Origin: Limisphaerales bacterium
GTDB taxonomy: Bacteria; Verrucomicrobiota; Verrucomicrobiia; Limisphaerales; SXTU01
Assembly: GCA_009773355.1 (NCBI GenBank)
Contig: WRPG01000004.1
Span: 1 to 64,000, forward strand
Direction: 5' to 3'
DNA: 64,000 bases
Within the stretch, counting starts at the first letter, position 1. Every line of letters begins with the position of its first letter. The notes beneath the pieces were generated by a model that worked only from the letters and a program-made list of their open reading frames with translations, had not been told where the DNA came from and did not search any database. Of the stretch, positions 46,605-55,100 are shown one piece after another. The position numbers and the translations under genes were made by a program.

Positions 46605-47180
46605 ATGAACGACTGGGTTTCCGACTACATCGCCAAGCAGAAGGCCGCGCTCGACTCCATCCCGGCGGACGCCGTGGCCCGCCTCATTGAGAAGTTCCGG
46701 CAGGCGCACCGTGAGGAGCGGCAAATCTTCGTCTTCGGCAACGGCGGCAGCGCGGCCAACGCCTCGCACTTCGCCACCGACCTCGGCAAGGGCGCGTCCG
46801 ACAAGCTCGGCAAGCGCTTCCGCGTGCTCTCGCTCAACGACAACGTGAGCTGGCTCACCGCGCTGGGCAACGACTACTCCTACGCCGACGTCTTCGCCGG
46901 CCAGCTCCAGAACTACGGCCGCCCCGGCGACATCGCGCTGACCATGAGCGTGAGCGGCAGTTCGCTGAACTGCGTGAAGGCCATCGAGTGGGCCAACGCA
47001 AACGGCCTGCACACTATCGCCCTCGTCGGAGCCAAGCGCGGCAAGCTCGCGGAGATTGCGAAGGACGTCATCGTCATCGCCGACACGCACTACGGCCGCG
47101 TCGAGGACGCGCACATGGGCATCTGCCATCTGCTGTGCTACGCGTTCATGGAGCGGCCGGAGCTGGCGAAGCAGACTTGA
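46605..47180 (+). CDS. SIS domain protein, GmhA-like phosphosugar isomerase
   Basis: 191 residues from ATG 46605. SIS fold with the phosphosugar-binding FVFGNGGSAANASHFATDLG, LSLNDNVSWLTALGNDYSYA, LTMSVSGSSLNCVKAIEWAN and VEDAHMGICHLLCYAFME. This is the pattern of sedoheptulose-7-phosphate isomerase GmhA/DiaA-like proteins, at the usual length. It could serve heptose synthesis for lipopolysaccharide; no other heptose gene is in the window, so the substrate stays uncertain. Confidence 0.87.
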   Translation: MNDWVSDYIAKQKAALDSIPADAVARLIEKFRQAHREERQIFVFGNGGSAANASHFATDLGKGASDKLGKRFRVLSLNDNVSWLTALGNDYSYADVFAGQLQNYGRPGDIALTMSVSGSSLNCVKAIEWANANGLHTIALVGAKRGKLAEIAKDVIVIADTHYGRVEDAHMGICHLLCYAFMERPELAKQT

Positions 47181-47224
47181 AAAGCCGCTGGCTGCGGCGC
47201 GGGCGGTGCGCTAGTTTGCCTCCC

Positions 47225-47467
47225 ATGAAGCTCCGCCTTGACCTGCTCAAATACCTCACTGATGAGGACATCATGGAGGAGGCCTTGGCCAATACTCACC
47301 GTTACAAGCCGGAACCCCTCTTTGCCAAGACCGGCAAGGGCTACCTGCGTCCCGCCACGCCGGAGGAGAAGGAGGAGGACATGCGGCGCAGCGAGGCGTT
47401 TATCGCCCGCATCAAGGCCCGGGCCGAAGCTGACCAGAAGAAGGAACCGCCGACCTCCACCGTTTGA
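47225..47467 (+). CDS. Small conserved-looking protein, unknown function
   Basis: 80 residues from ATG 47225 (MKLRLDLLKYLTDEDIMEEA). Mostly alpha-helical and charged, with NTHRYKPEPLFAKTGKGYLR in the middle and a C-terminal helix rich in Glu, Arg and Lys. No membrane segment or known motif. It follows the SIS gene by 44 bases. Codon use is like its neighbours, which supports a real gene. Confidence 0.5.
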   Translation: MKLRLDLLKYLTDEDIMEEALANTHRYKPEPLFAKTGKGYLRPATPEEKEEDMRRSEAFIARIKARAEADQKKEPPTSTV

Positions 47468-47492
47468 TGTCATCGCTGAAATTCTTCCAAGC

Positions 47493-47990
47493 TTGAATCC
47501 GCAAGAAGAAGCCGTCCTTAGAATTCCTCAGGCCCCCAAGGGCAATCCTCTCATGCTCTTCTTGGTTGGGGCCGCTCTTGCCATCTTTACTTGGGTTTCT
47601 GCTGATGGAGACACAACCACGATTGCTTTTGCGGTTCTTTTTGCGTTCTTCGCCTTGGGGTGGACGCTCTCGGTTGACATCGAACTTTGCCCTGAGGCCC
47701 AACAAGTGAGACGCGTGACGCGCTTGTTCGGATTGGTTCCCTTGCATGTGAAACGATTGCCTTTCAACGCCTTCTCGGAAATTCACGTTCGCAATTCCAT
47801 CGTGGTCGGGATTGATGGCCCGAGCACATCCGATTGCAGCATCGAGCTGGTCAGTGCGGAAAGGGATCGGTTACGGATCGCACTTTTCTCAAAGCCCGGA
47901 GCTGAACCCGGCTGGCATGACGCGGAGTCTCTTGTTGCTCGCCTCGCTGAAATGACCTCCTTTCCCGTAGTTCGAGAGAACTGTCGGTGA
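47493..47990 (+). CDS. Small membrane protein, unknown function
   Basis: About 165 residues if TTG 47493 is the start; no ATG fits before the membrane part, and the true start is uncertain. Two hydrophobic helices (NPLMLFLVGAALAIFTWVSA and IAFAVLFAFFALGWTLSVDI) are followed by a beta-rich cytoplasmic or periplasmic domain (RRVTRLFGLVPLHVKRLPFN, FSEIHVRNSIVVGIDG), the arrangement seen in small PH-like membrane proteins. Lower GC than uvrC next door. Confidence 0.55.
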   Translation: MNPQEEAVLRIPQAPKGNPLMLFLVGAALAIFTWVSADGDTTTIAFAVLFAFFALGWTLSVDIELCPEAQQVRRVTRLFGLVPLHVKRLPFNAFSEIHVRNSIVVGIDGPSTSDCSIELVSAERDRLRIALFSKPGAEPGWHDAESLVARLAEMTSFPVVRENCR

Positions 47991-48013
47991 ATCGCCTTTG
48001 ACGTTGTTTGCAG

Positions 48014-49747
48014 ATGCCCGTCACCGACCACATCCGCAGCAAGCTCTCGCAGGTGCCGCACCGGCCGGGCGTGTATCTGCACAAGGACCGCTTCGGCACG
48101 GTGATTTACGTCGGCAAGGCGCGCGACCTCCGCAAGCGCGTCGCCCAGTATTTCCAATCATCTCGCCGCCTCGGCTGGGACTTGAAGTTCAACGCCCTCG
48201 TCGAAGCCATCCACGACTTCGACTGCCACGTCGTGAAGTCCGACGCCGAGGCCGTGCTGCTCGAGGGCAAGCTCATCAAGGAGTTTCACCCGCGCTACAA
48301 CGTCTCCTTCCGCGACGACAAGCGCTTCCTGATGCTCAAGGTCAACCTCAACGACCCCATCCCGCGCTTCACCCTCACTCGCCTCAAGCTCGACGACGGC
48401 GCGCGTTACTTCGGGCCGTTCGCCAGCGGCGGCGCGCTGCGGCGCACGCTGAATCTGGTCCGCCACAAGTTCAACCTGCGCGGCTGCCGCCCGCTCACGC
48501 CCGATGCCAGCGATTACAAGCACTGCCTCTACGCGCACATGAAGGTCTGCACCGCGCCGTGCATCGGCAACGTGACGCGCGAGCAGTATCTCATGCAGGT
48601 CACCGCCGGCTGCGACTTCCTCGACGGCCAGTGCGACGAGATGGCGACCGAACTGGAGGCGCAGATGAAGAAGGCCGCCGCCGCGCAGGACTTCGAGCAG
48701 GCCGCGCAGCTCCGCGACCTGCTGGCGGACATCAAGCGCTCGACGAAGAAGACCAAGTCCTTCGAGCGCGTGCCTTACTCCCTGCCCGTGTCCGTCCACC
48801 CGGAGCGCGACTTGGAGGAACTGGCGAAGGTGCTCGGCCTGGCCGCGCCGCCGCAGCGCATCGAGGGCTTCGACATCTCGAACATCAGCGGGACGTTCGC
48901 CGTGGCGTCGCTCGTGAGCTTCTGGCACGGCCGCCCCGACCGGACGAACTACCGGCGCTTCAAGATCAAGACCGTGACGGGCCAAGACGACTTCGCCTGC
49001 ATGGCGGAGACGATTCGCCGACGCTACTCGCGGCTGAAGAAGGAAGTGGGACAGGAAATGTCGAACGGCGAATTGCGAGTGTCGAATGCTCCGACCGATG
49101 CCGCCGCCGATTCGTCATTCGTCATTCGACATTCGTCATTGCCCGACGAGGGCGAGGAAGCCCCCGAGACCCGCCCCACCTCCGCCTTCGATGCCATCGT
49201 CCACGATGCTGCCAGCCGCGACGAGATGACCGCGCCGTGGGTGCCCAAGACGCCTTCCGCAGTGCGCCTGCCGGACCTCATCCTGATTGACGGCGGCCGG
49301 GGCCAGCTCAACGCCGCGTGCGCCGAGCTGGCGAAGCTTGGCCTTGGCCACATCGCCATCATCGGCCTCGCGAAGGAGTTCGAGGAAATCTACCAGCCCG
49401 GCGAGAGCGCCCCGCTGCGCCTCGGCCTCGACCATCCGGCGGTGAAACTCCTCCAGCGCGTGCGCGACGAGTCCCACCGCGTCGCCAACAGCTACAACGC
49501 CCAGCTCCGGCTGCGGAAGATTTCAGAGAGCATCCTCGATGAGTTCCCCGGCGTGGGTGATGCGAGGAAGCAGGTGCTCCTGAAAAAGTTTGGCTCCATC
49601 CACCGCCTGCGCCTCGCGACCGTCGAGCAGATCGCCGAAGTCCCCGGCTTCGGCGGCAGGACCGCGCAGGAGTTGAAAGCCTTCCTCGAAACGCGCACAG
49701 AGCGGCCGGCTGCAAAGCAGCTTCCAGAAGAATCAGGAAGCCCCTGA
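48014..49747 (+). CDS. uvrC: Excinuclease ABC subunit C
   Basis: 577 residues from ATG 48014 (MPVTDHIRSKLSQVPHRPGV). GIY-YIG nuclease (GVYLHKDRFGTVIYVGKARD), a Cys-containing region (CLYAHMKVCTAPCIGNV), UVR helix (AAAQDFEQAAQLRDLLADIK), RNase H-like second nuclease (IEGFDISNISGTFAVASLVS, DLILIDGGRGQLNAA) and C-terminal helix-hairpin-helix motifs (FPGVGDARKQVLLKKFGSIH). Makes both incisions in nucleotide excision repair. About 60 residues between RRRYSRLKKE and LPDLILIDGG are extra; roughly half of them are translated from a short-period inverted element (49058-49140). Confidence 0.95.
   Translation: MPVTDHIRSKLSQVPHRPGVYLHKDRFGTVIYVGKARDLRKRVAQYFQSSRRLGWDLKFNALVEAIHDFDCHVVKSDAEAVLLEGKLIKEFHPRYNVSFRDDKRFLMLKVNLNDPIPRFTLTRLKLDDGARYFGPFASGGALRRTLNLVRHKFNLRGCRPLTPDASDYKHCLYAHMKVCTAPCIGNVTREQYLMQVTAGCDFLDGQCDEMATELEAQMKKAAAAQDFEQAAQLRDLLADIKRSTKKTKSFERVPYSLPVSVHPERDLEELAKVLGLAAPPQRIEGFDISNISGTFAVASLVSFWHGRPDRTNYRRFKIKTVTGQDDFACMAETIRRRYSRLKKEVGQEMSNGELRVSNAPTDAAADSSFVIRHSSLPDEGEEAPETRPTSAFDAIVHDAASRDEMTAPWVPKTPSAVRLPDLILIDGGRGQLNAACAELAKLGLGHIAIIGLAKEFEEIYQPGESAPLRLGLDHPAVKLLQRVRDESHRVANSYNAQLRLRKISESILDEFPGVGDARKQVLLKKFGSIHRLRLATVEQIAEVPGFGGRTAQELKAFLETRTERPAAKQLPEESGSP
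49058..49140. repeat. Inverted 7-mer element inside uvrC
   Basis: Left: ATGTCGA, ACGGCGA, ATTGCGA, GTGTCGA from 49058. Right, from 49110: ATTCG, TCATTCG, TCATTCG, ACATTCG, TCATT. Exact 7-nt phase in both arms. Read in frame as MSNGELRVSNAPTDAAADSS then FVIRHSSL. Confidence 0.92.
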
Positions 49748-49932
49748 AGAGGTCGTGGCAGGGCGCACCGTTCAAGCGTCGCTCCGCAGCGGTTCTGGCT
49801 GGCGAGTTCCGCGGGTTGAAACCCACGGCTACCCTCGGACGGCCACTACGCGGTCATGGACTGAGGGAGAGTGTCCGACCGCTGCGGGCGCTGCGCGACG
49901 CGCACCGGAAGACGACGCGGCCACGCCGACTC

Positions 49933-50117
49933 CCCTCTCCCAGCGGGAGAGGGAAAGGGTGAGGGAGAACGGCGACGAGATGTTGTGATTCTCAGACTTG
50001 CCGACGGTGGCTGGCGTGGCCTGAACTTGAACCGGCTTTGCCTTGGTGGTGGATGCGTTGCCCAAAGATTGTGCGGGGCCGCTCTCCCTCACCCCGGCCC
50101 TCTCCCGCTGGGAGAGG
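49933..50117. repeat. Large inverted element (CTCTCCC word), intergenic
   Basis: Left arm about 49933-49966 contains CTCTCCCAGCGGGAGAG (7-bp stem, 3-base loop) followed by GGAAAGGGTGAGGGAG; right arm 50084-50117 is the inverted counterpart (CTCCCTCACCCCGGCCCTCT and CCCGCTGGGAGAGG). Core about 117 bases. It fills most of the 424-base gap 49748-50171 between convergent genes. The rest of the gap has a hairpin GGGTTGAAACCC near 49814 and no gene. Confidence 0.85.
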
Positions 50118-50171
50118 GAGGAACTTCGACCACTGCGGGCGCTACGCGATGCGCGCCGAGAGATGACATGG

Positions 50172-50702
50172 CTACGCTGGCTCCCTTGTCCCATCATCTG
50201 GGCGTTTGGTGATAGTTAGTTGAATCCTTACCAAATCGTCTCGAATTTGGTTTGAGGCCGTCCCACGACGGTCTGCAGATTCGCAAGTCACTCGCTCTAC
50301 CTTGCTACTGCCTTTCGAGTAAGAAACGAAAGTGACCTCATCCCTTCTATCCTCGGCGAGAGCTGTCTCGGAAGTGTCAATGTGCGCGTGAGCAAGTAGG
50401 TTGCGAAACTCACGAAGCTCTTCAAGTTGAGCCTTCAAGTTTGGATGCGCCGCGACAAGCGGCGGAAACTCTTGTTCAAGTATCGTAAACAGAAGGCGCG
50501 TTTTGCGCTCGAAAGGCATCCGTTGGGCAATCTCAGTAAAGAAAAGCGAACGCCGGCGCGTATCACAACAAAAGTAGCCAGCAAGGATATCTGCTAGCAG
50601 GGGTTCGATCCATGTAGTTGCACCCAGAAACTTCCCTCGCAGGGTATTGGCAAATTCGTGCAGGCGATGAGATTGATCCAGTTGTTTCTGATTCGGTGTC
50701 AT
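50172..50702 (-). CDS. HEPN-like protein of unknown function
   Basis: 176 residues from ATG 50702 (MTPNQKQLDQSHRLHEFANT). All-alpha; PLVAAHPNLKAQLEELREFR leads into RNLLAHAHID, which contains an R-x4-H motif like that of HEPN ribonucleases and MAE_28990-type proteins. The C-terminal part is beta-like. HEPN proteins are frequent in toxin-antitoxin and phage defence settings; no nucleotidyltransferase partner is next to it. Clearly lower GC than uvrC and uvrA. A non-catalytic role is possible. Confidence 0.5.
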   Translation of the reverse strand: MTPNQKQLDQSHRLHEFANTLRGKFLGATTWIEPLLADILAGYFCCDTRRRSLFFTEIAQRMPFERKTRLLFTILEQEFPPLVAAHPNLKAQLEELREFRNLLAHAHIDTSETALAEDRRDEVTFVSYSKGSSKVERVTCESADRRGTASNQIRDDLVRIQLTITKRPDDGTREPA

Positions 50703-50781
50703 GTGTAGGAACCAATTCGAAGCAGCGAGCGGGCAAAATGCCTTTGCAAATAGGTCTTCAACCATTCATTGCCATAGCACT

Positions 50782-51954
50782 CTACTTCCCCGTCTCATTC
50801 CACAGCACGCGCAGGTTCTTCGTCGCGCGGCCGGCGAGGATGAGGTCGGGCTTGCCGTCGCCGTTGAGGTCGGCGGCTTTCATGTCTTCGATGGCCACTT
50901 CGGCGGCGGAGAGGTCGGTCTTGCGCCATTGCTTGCCGTCCTTGTCCAAGGGGGTGAGGAGGCGCACGCCGGGCACGCCCTTGGGGTTCATCCCGCGCCA
51001 GCCGATGGCAATCTGGTCGCTGCCCACGCCGAGGAAGTCCGCCACGGCGACGGCATGGCCGTCCTTCAAAGTGTCGTCGAGGACGAGGCGGGTCCAGAGG
51101 CCCTTGTTGTTCGCGGGCTGGGTGTAGACGGCGCTGGTGGTGCCGTGCATCGGCTCGATGGTGGCGAGGAAGCGCGTGCCGCCGGGGAGCTTGCCGTCGC
51201 GGACCTCGCCGGTCCACTGGTCGGAGATTTGCCGCTTCTTCCACTCGCCGGTGCTGCGGCCAAACCAGAAGACGCCCTCCTTCGCGCCGGTGACGAGTTC
51301 GTGCTCGGGGTCGGCGTCCCAGTTGATGGGCTGGAAGTTGTGGCTGGCGTGGGTGAAGTCGCTGACGAGGGAGAGCTTCCACGCGTCCTTCGGGTTGGCA
51401 GGCATGGTGTAGGCGAAGACCTTGCTGCCGTCGCCGGCGTTGCCTTTGTTGCCGCGCCCGTGCAGGGGCTTGACGATGAGGTCCCACTTGCCGGACGGCG
51501 CCTTGACCCAGTGCATGCGGTGAACGGTCGGCTCGTGGTGGAGTTTCACCGGCTCCCACTTCTGCGTGCGGTTTTTGGGTGCGATGAGGAAGAAGACCGC
51601 GCCGCTCTTGGTCGCGTCAGTGGTTTCGCTGGGGTTCCAGCCCGCGCCAATGGCGACCTCGCATTTGCCGTCGCCGTCAATGTCCTGCGCGGCGATGCAG
51701 ACGTGGTCCTGCGGGGTGAGGTTCTCGGCGATGACGTGCTTCTTCCACGAAGGGTTCTGATACCACTGCACGGTGTTCTTGTCGGCGAGGAGGATGTCGG
51801 GGCGTTTGTCGCCGTCCACGTCGGCGATGGCGATGCCGTAGCCGATGTTCACCGCGGTATCAATGTCCTGCGCGCGGAACTTGGGCTGCGGCGGCTCGGC
51901 AGCGAGGGTGGTAGCGGCGGCAAGGGAAAGACAGGCGAGGAGGGAAGTTTTCAT
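50782..51954 (-). CDS. Secreted FG-GAP/VCBS repeat protein
   Basis: 390 residues from ATG 51954 with signal peptide (MKTSLLACLSLAAATTLAAE). Repeated calcium-binding-like blades: IGYGIAIADVDGDKRPDILL, VCIAAQDIDGDGKCEVAIGA, INWDADPEHELVTGAKEG, VEDMKAADLNGDGKPDLILA-like. This is a seven-bladed FG-GAP propeller as found in many verrucomicrobial and planctomycete exported proteins. Probably binds ligands or surfaces; no enzymatic motif. Its 5' end faces uvrA1 across a palindromic element. Confidence 0.85.
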   Translation of the reverse strand: MKTSLLACLSLAAATTLAAEPPQPKFRAQDIDTAVNIGYGIAIADVDGDKRPDILLADKNTVQWYQNPSWKKHVIAENLTPQDHVCIAAQDIDGDGKCEVAIGAGWNPSETTDATKSGAVFFLIAPKNRTQKWEPVKLHHEPTVHRMHWVKAPSGKWDLIVKPLHGRGNKGNAGDGSKVFAYTMPANPKDAWKLSLVSDFTHASHNFQPINWDADPEHELVTGAKEGVFWFGRSTGEWKKRQISDQWTGEVRDGKLPGGTRFLATIEPMHGTTSAVYTQPANNKGLWTRLVLDDTLKDGHAVAVADFLGVGSDQIAIGWRGMNPKGVPGVRLLTPLDKDGKQWRKTDLSAAEVAIEDMKAADLNGDGKPDLILAGRATKNLRVLWNETGK

Positions 51955-52007
51955 AGCGAGTTGTTGGAAGCGTAGTCGCGCAGACCGGCACTCCAAGAAG
52001 AAACTTT

Positions 52008-52089
52008 GCCCGCGAAACACGCGAAACAACGCGAAAGGAGGAACTGCTTCGGTCATTCCCTTTCGCGTCTTTTCGCGTGTTTCGCGGGC
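52008..52089. repeat. Inverted element (CGCGAAACA words) upstream of uvrA1
   Basis: Left arm 52008-52038 and right arm 52059-52089 are 29/31 complementary; the repeating word GCGAAACA recurs every 9-10 bases. Core 20 bases. It sits in the divergent gap between the FG-GAP gene and uvrA1, where both promoters should be. Confidence 0.88.
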
Positions 52090-52142
52090 CACGCCTTCCC
52101 CCACTTGCCTCGCGCGATTCCCTCTCCTAACTTCCGCGCCGC

Positions 52143-55100
52143 ATGTCGAAGCCGTCGCCCGCCAACTTCATCCGCCTCCGCGGCGTGCGGCACAACAACC
52201 TCAAGGGCTTCGACCTGGACCTGCCGCTGGGGAAGCTCATCGTCATCACGGGCTTGAGCGGCTCGGGGAAGTCCTCGCTGGCGTTCGACACGCTTTTCGC
52301 CGAGGGCCAGCGGCGCTACATCGAGACCTTCTCGCCGTATGCGCGGCAGTTCTTCGACCGCATGGACAAGCCGGCGGTGGACAGCATCGAAGGCATCCCG
52401 CCGGCCATCGCCATCGAGCAGCGCAACGCCGTGCGCACCACGCGCAGCACCGTCGGCACGATGACGGAAATCTGCGACCACCTGAAGGTGCTCTGGCCGC
52501 ACCTCGCCACGCTGCATTGCCGCAAGTGCGGGAAGCCCGTGGAGAAGGAGCCGCCGCAGAAGGTGTGGGAAGTGGTAGCAGCCGACGTGAGGAGGCTCCA
52601 TTCAAATGCGGAGCGCGGAACGCAGAATGCGGAATGTCTGGTGACGTTCGACCTCGCGTTGTCGGAGAAGCTCTCGCTGAAGGAATCGCTCTCCCTCCTC
52701 GCCAAGCAAGGCTACCAGCGCCTCCTCGTCAGCGGCGAAGTCGTCCGCCTCGAAGACGCAGCCCCCAAACTACGGAGCGCCGAGCATTGCTCGGCCGATG
52801 CAAGCGAACCCGCCCAAGCCGAGCAATGCTCGGCGCTCCGCCAAGTCCCAGCCGCCCTTACTGTCCTCCAAGACCGCCTCCGCCTCACCCCCGCCATCCG
52901 CTCCCGTTTCATCGAAGCCTGCGAACAAGCCTACCACTTCGGCAAAGGCCGCCTCGCCGTTCACCTACTTCCCAGCGCCTCCCCCCCAGACCCCAGACCC
53001 CAGACGCTAGACCCAATTCCCCATTCCCCATCCCCCATTCCCTTTTCAAATCGCTTCCACTGCGCCCCCTGCGATCTCGACTACCGCGAGCCGTCCCCCG
53101 CGCTCTTCAGCTTCAACCACCCCGTCGGCGCGTGCCCCGCGTGCAAGGGCTTCGGACGCGTCATCGGCATTGACTACGAGTTGGCGATTCCCGACCGCTC
53201 GCTCTCGCTGGCTGCCGGCGCGGTGAAGCCTTGGCGCACCGGCACCGGCGCGGAGTCGTTGGCCGACTTGGCGAAGTTCTGCAAGAAGCTCGGCGTGCCG
53301 ATGGACGTGCCCTTCCGCGACTTGAGCGAGGCGCACCAACGCTGGGTCATCGAAGGCGACCCCGGCTACGACAGCAACGACCCCGCGAACGCCTGGCCGA
53401 AGAAGTGGTATGGCGTGAAGGGCTACTTCCGCTGGCTGGAGAGCAAGAGCTACAAGATGCACGTCCGCGTGCTGCTCTCGCGCTACCGCAGCTACACGCG
53501 TTGCCCGAGCTGCGAGGGGCGGCGGTTTCAGCCGGAAGCGTTGCTCTACCAAGTCCCCGTAGGTGACGACGTAAGGAGTCTCCATTCAAACGCGGAACGC
53601 GGAACGCAGAGCGCGGAACAGAAGTCAGAGACTCCTCACGTCGTCTCCTACCCGCGACTCACCCTCGCCGACTTCTACGCCCTCCCTGTCACCCGCGCCC
53701 TCGAAGTCATCGAATCGCTCGCCGCGCGTTTCCCCCAATCGGCAATCGGCAATCGGCAATCGCCCATTCATCACGCCTTGGAGGAGGTTTCCTCCCGCCT
53801 CCGCTACCTCGCCGAAGTTGGCCTCGGCTACCTCACGCTGGACCGTGCCACGCGCACGCTCTCCGGCGGCGAGACCGAGCGCGTGAACCTCACCACCTGT
53901 CTCGGCACGCGCCTCGTCAACACGCTCTACGTCCTCGACGAGCCGAGCGTCGGCCTGCACCCGCGCGACACCGCGCGCCTCGTCGTCATCCTTCAACGCC
54001 TCCGCGACCTCGGTAACACCGTCATCGTCGTCGAGCACGAAGCCGCCGTCATGCGCGCCGCCGACCAGATTGTGGACCTCGGCCCCGGCCACGGGGAGAC
54101 GGGCGGCGAACTGGTCTTTCAAGGCACGCTGACCGAATTGCTGAAGCACCCCCTCTCGCTCACGGGGCAATACTTGAGCGGGCGGATGCAGGTGGAGACG
54201 CGAGCGCGACGGCCCATTCATGGCGAAGCAGGTGAGAAAGTGGGAAAGCGAGAAAGTGAGAGGGGCTCCACCGCTCACTCTCCCACTTTCTCACCTGCTC
54301 ACTTTCTCACGCTGACCGGCGCTTCCGCTCACAACCTCAAAAACCTAACCATCTCCATCCCGCTGGGCCGTTTCGTCTGCCTCACGGGCGTGAGCGGCTC
54401 CGGCAAGTCCACCCTCGTCCGCGACTGCCTCCTGCCCGCGATCCAAGCCAAACTTCAAGCCGCCGCCAAAGCCACCGACCACCCAGAAGCCACCGGCGAA
54501 GCCGACGACTCCCCCACCGAAGCCCCATCTCCTATCACCCATTCCCCATCCCCTCTTTCCCTCACCGGAGCGGAGCGACTGTCCCGCGCCATCCTCGTTG
54601 ACCAAACCTCCCTCGGCAAAACTCCGCGCTCCAACCCCGCCGTCTACATCGGCGCCTTTGACCATCTCCGCGACCTCTTCGCCGCCACGGAACTCGCCAA
54701 GCAGCGCGGCCTGAACAGCAGCGCCTTCAGCTTCAACTCCGCTGTCGGCCAGTGCGACCGCTGCCGGGGCGCGGGCTTCGAGAAAATTGAAATGCAGTTC
54801 CTCAGCGATGTGTTCATCAAGTGCCCGGCGTGCGAGGGAAGGCGGTATCGTGAGCACGTTTTGGAAGTGAAGATCGAGGCGGTGGGGAAAGTAATTAGTG
54901 AGGAAGTGATTAGTAAGAAGTCCCCGAGCCGCGCCCGCTCCAAGTCCCCACTAAGCACTCAATCACTAATCACTAATTACTCTTGGTCCATCGCCGACCT
55001 CCTCGCCGCCAGCGTGGACGAATCCCTCGCCTTCCTCGCCGCCCTGCCCGACTCGAAGCCCGCCGCCCGCGCCGCCGCTGCGCTGCGTGTCTTGCAGGAA

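Noticed and set aside
49748-50171. Possible small genes in the gap between uvrC and the HEPN-like gene
   Set aside because: The open frames there are made of the inverted element and its flanks, with no start or composition typical of a gene.
52984-53046. Regular short repeats considered as a CRISPR array
   Set aside because: Units are 7-8 bases, imperfect and contiguous without spacers, translated in frame, and no cas gene is in the window.
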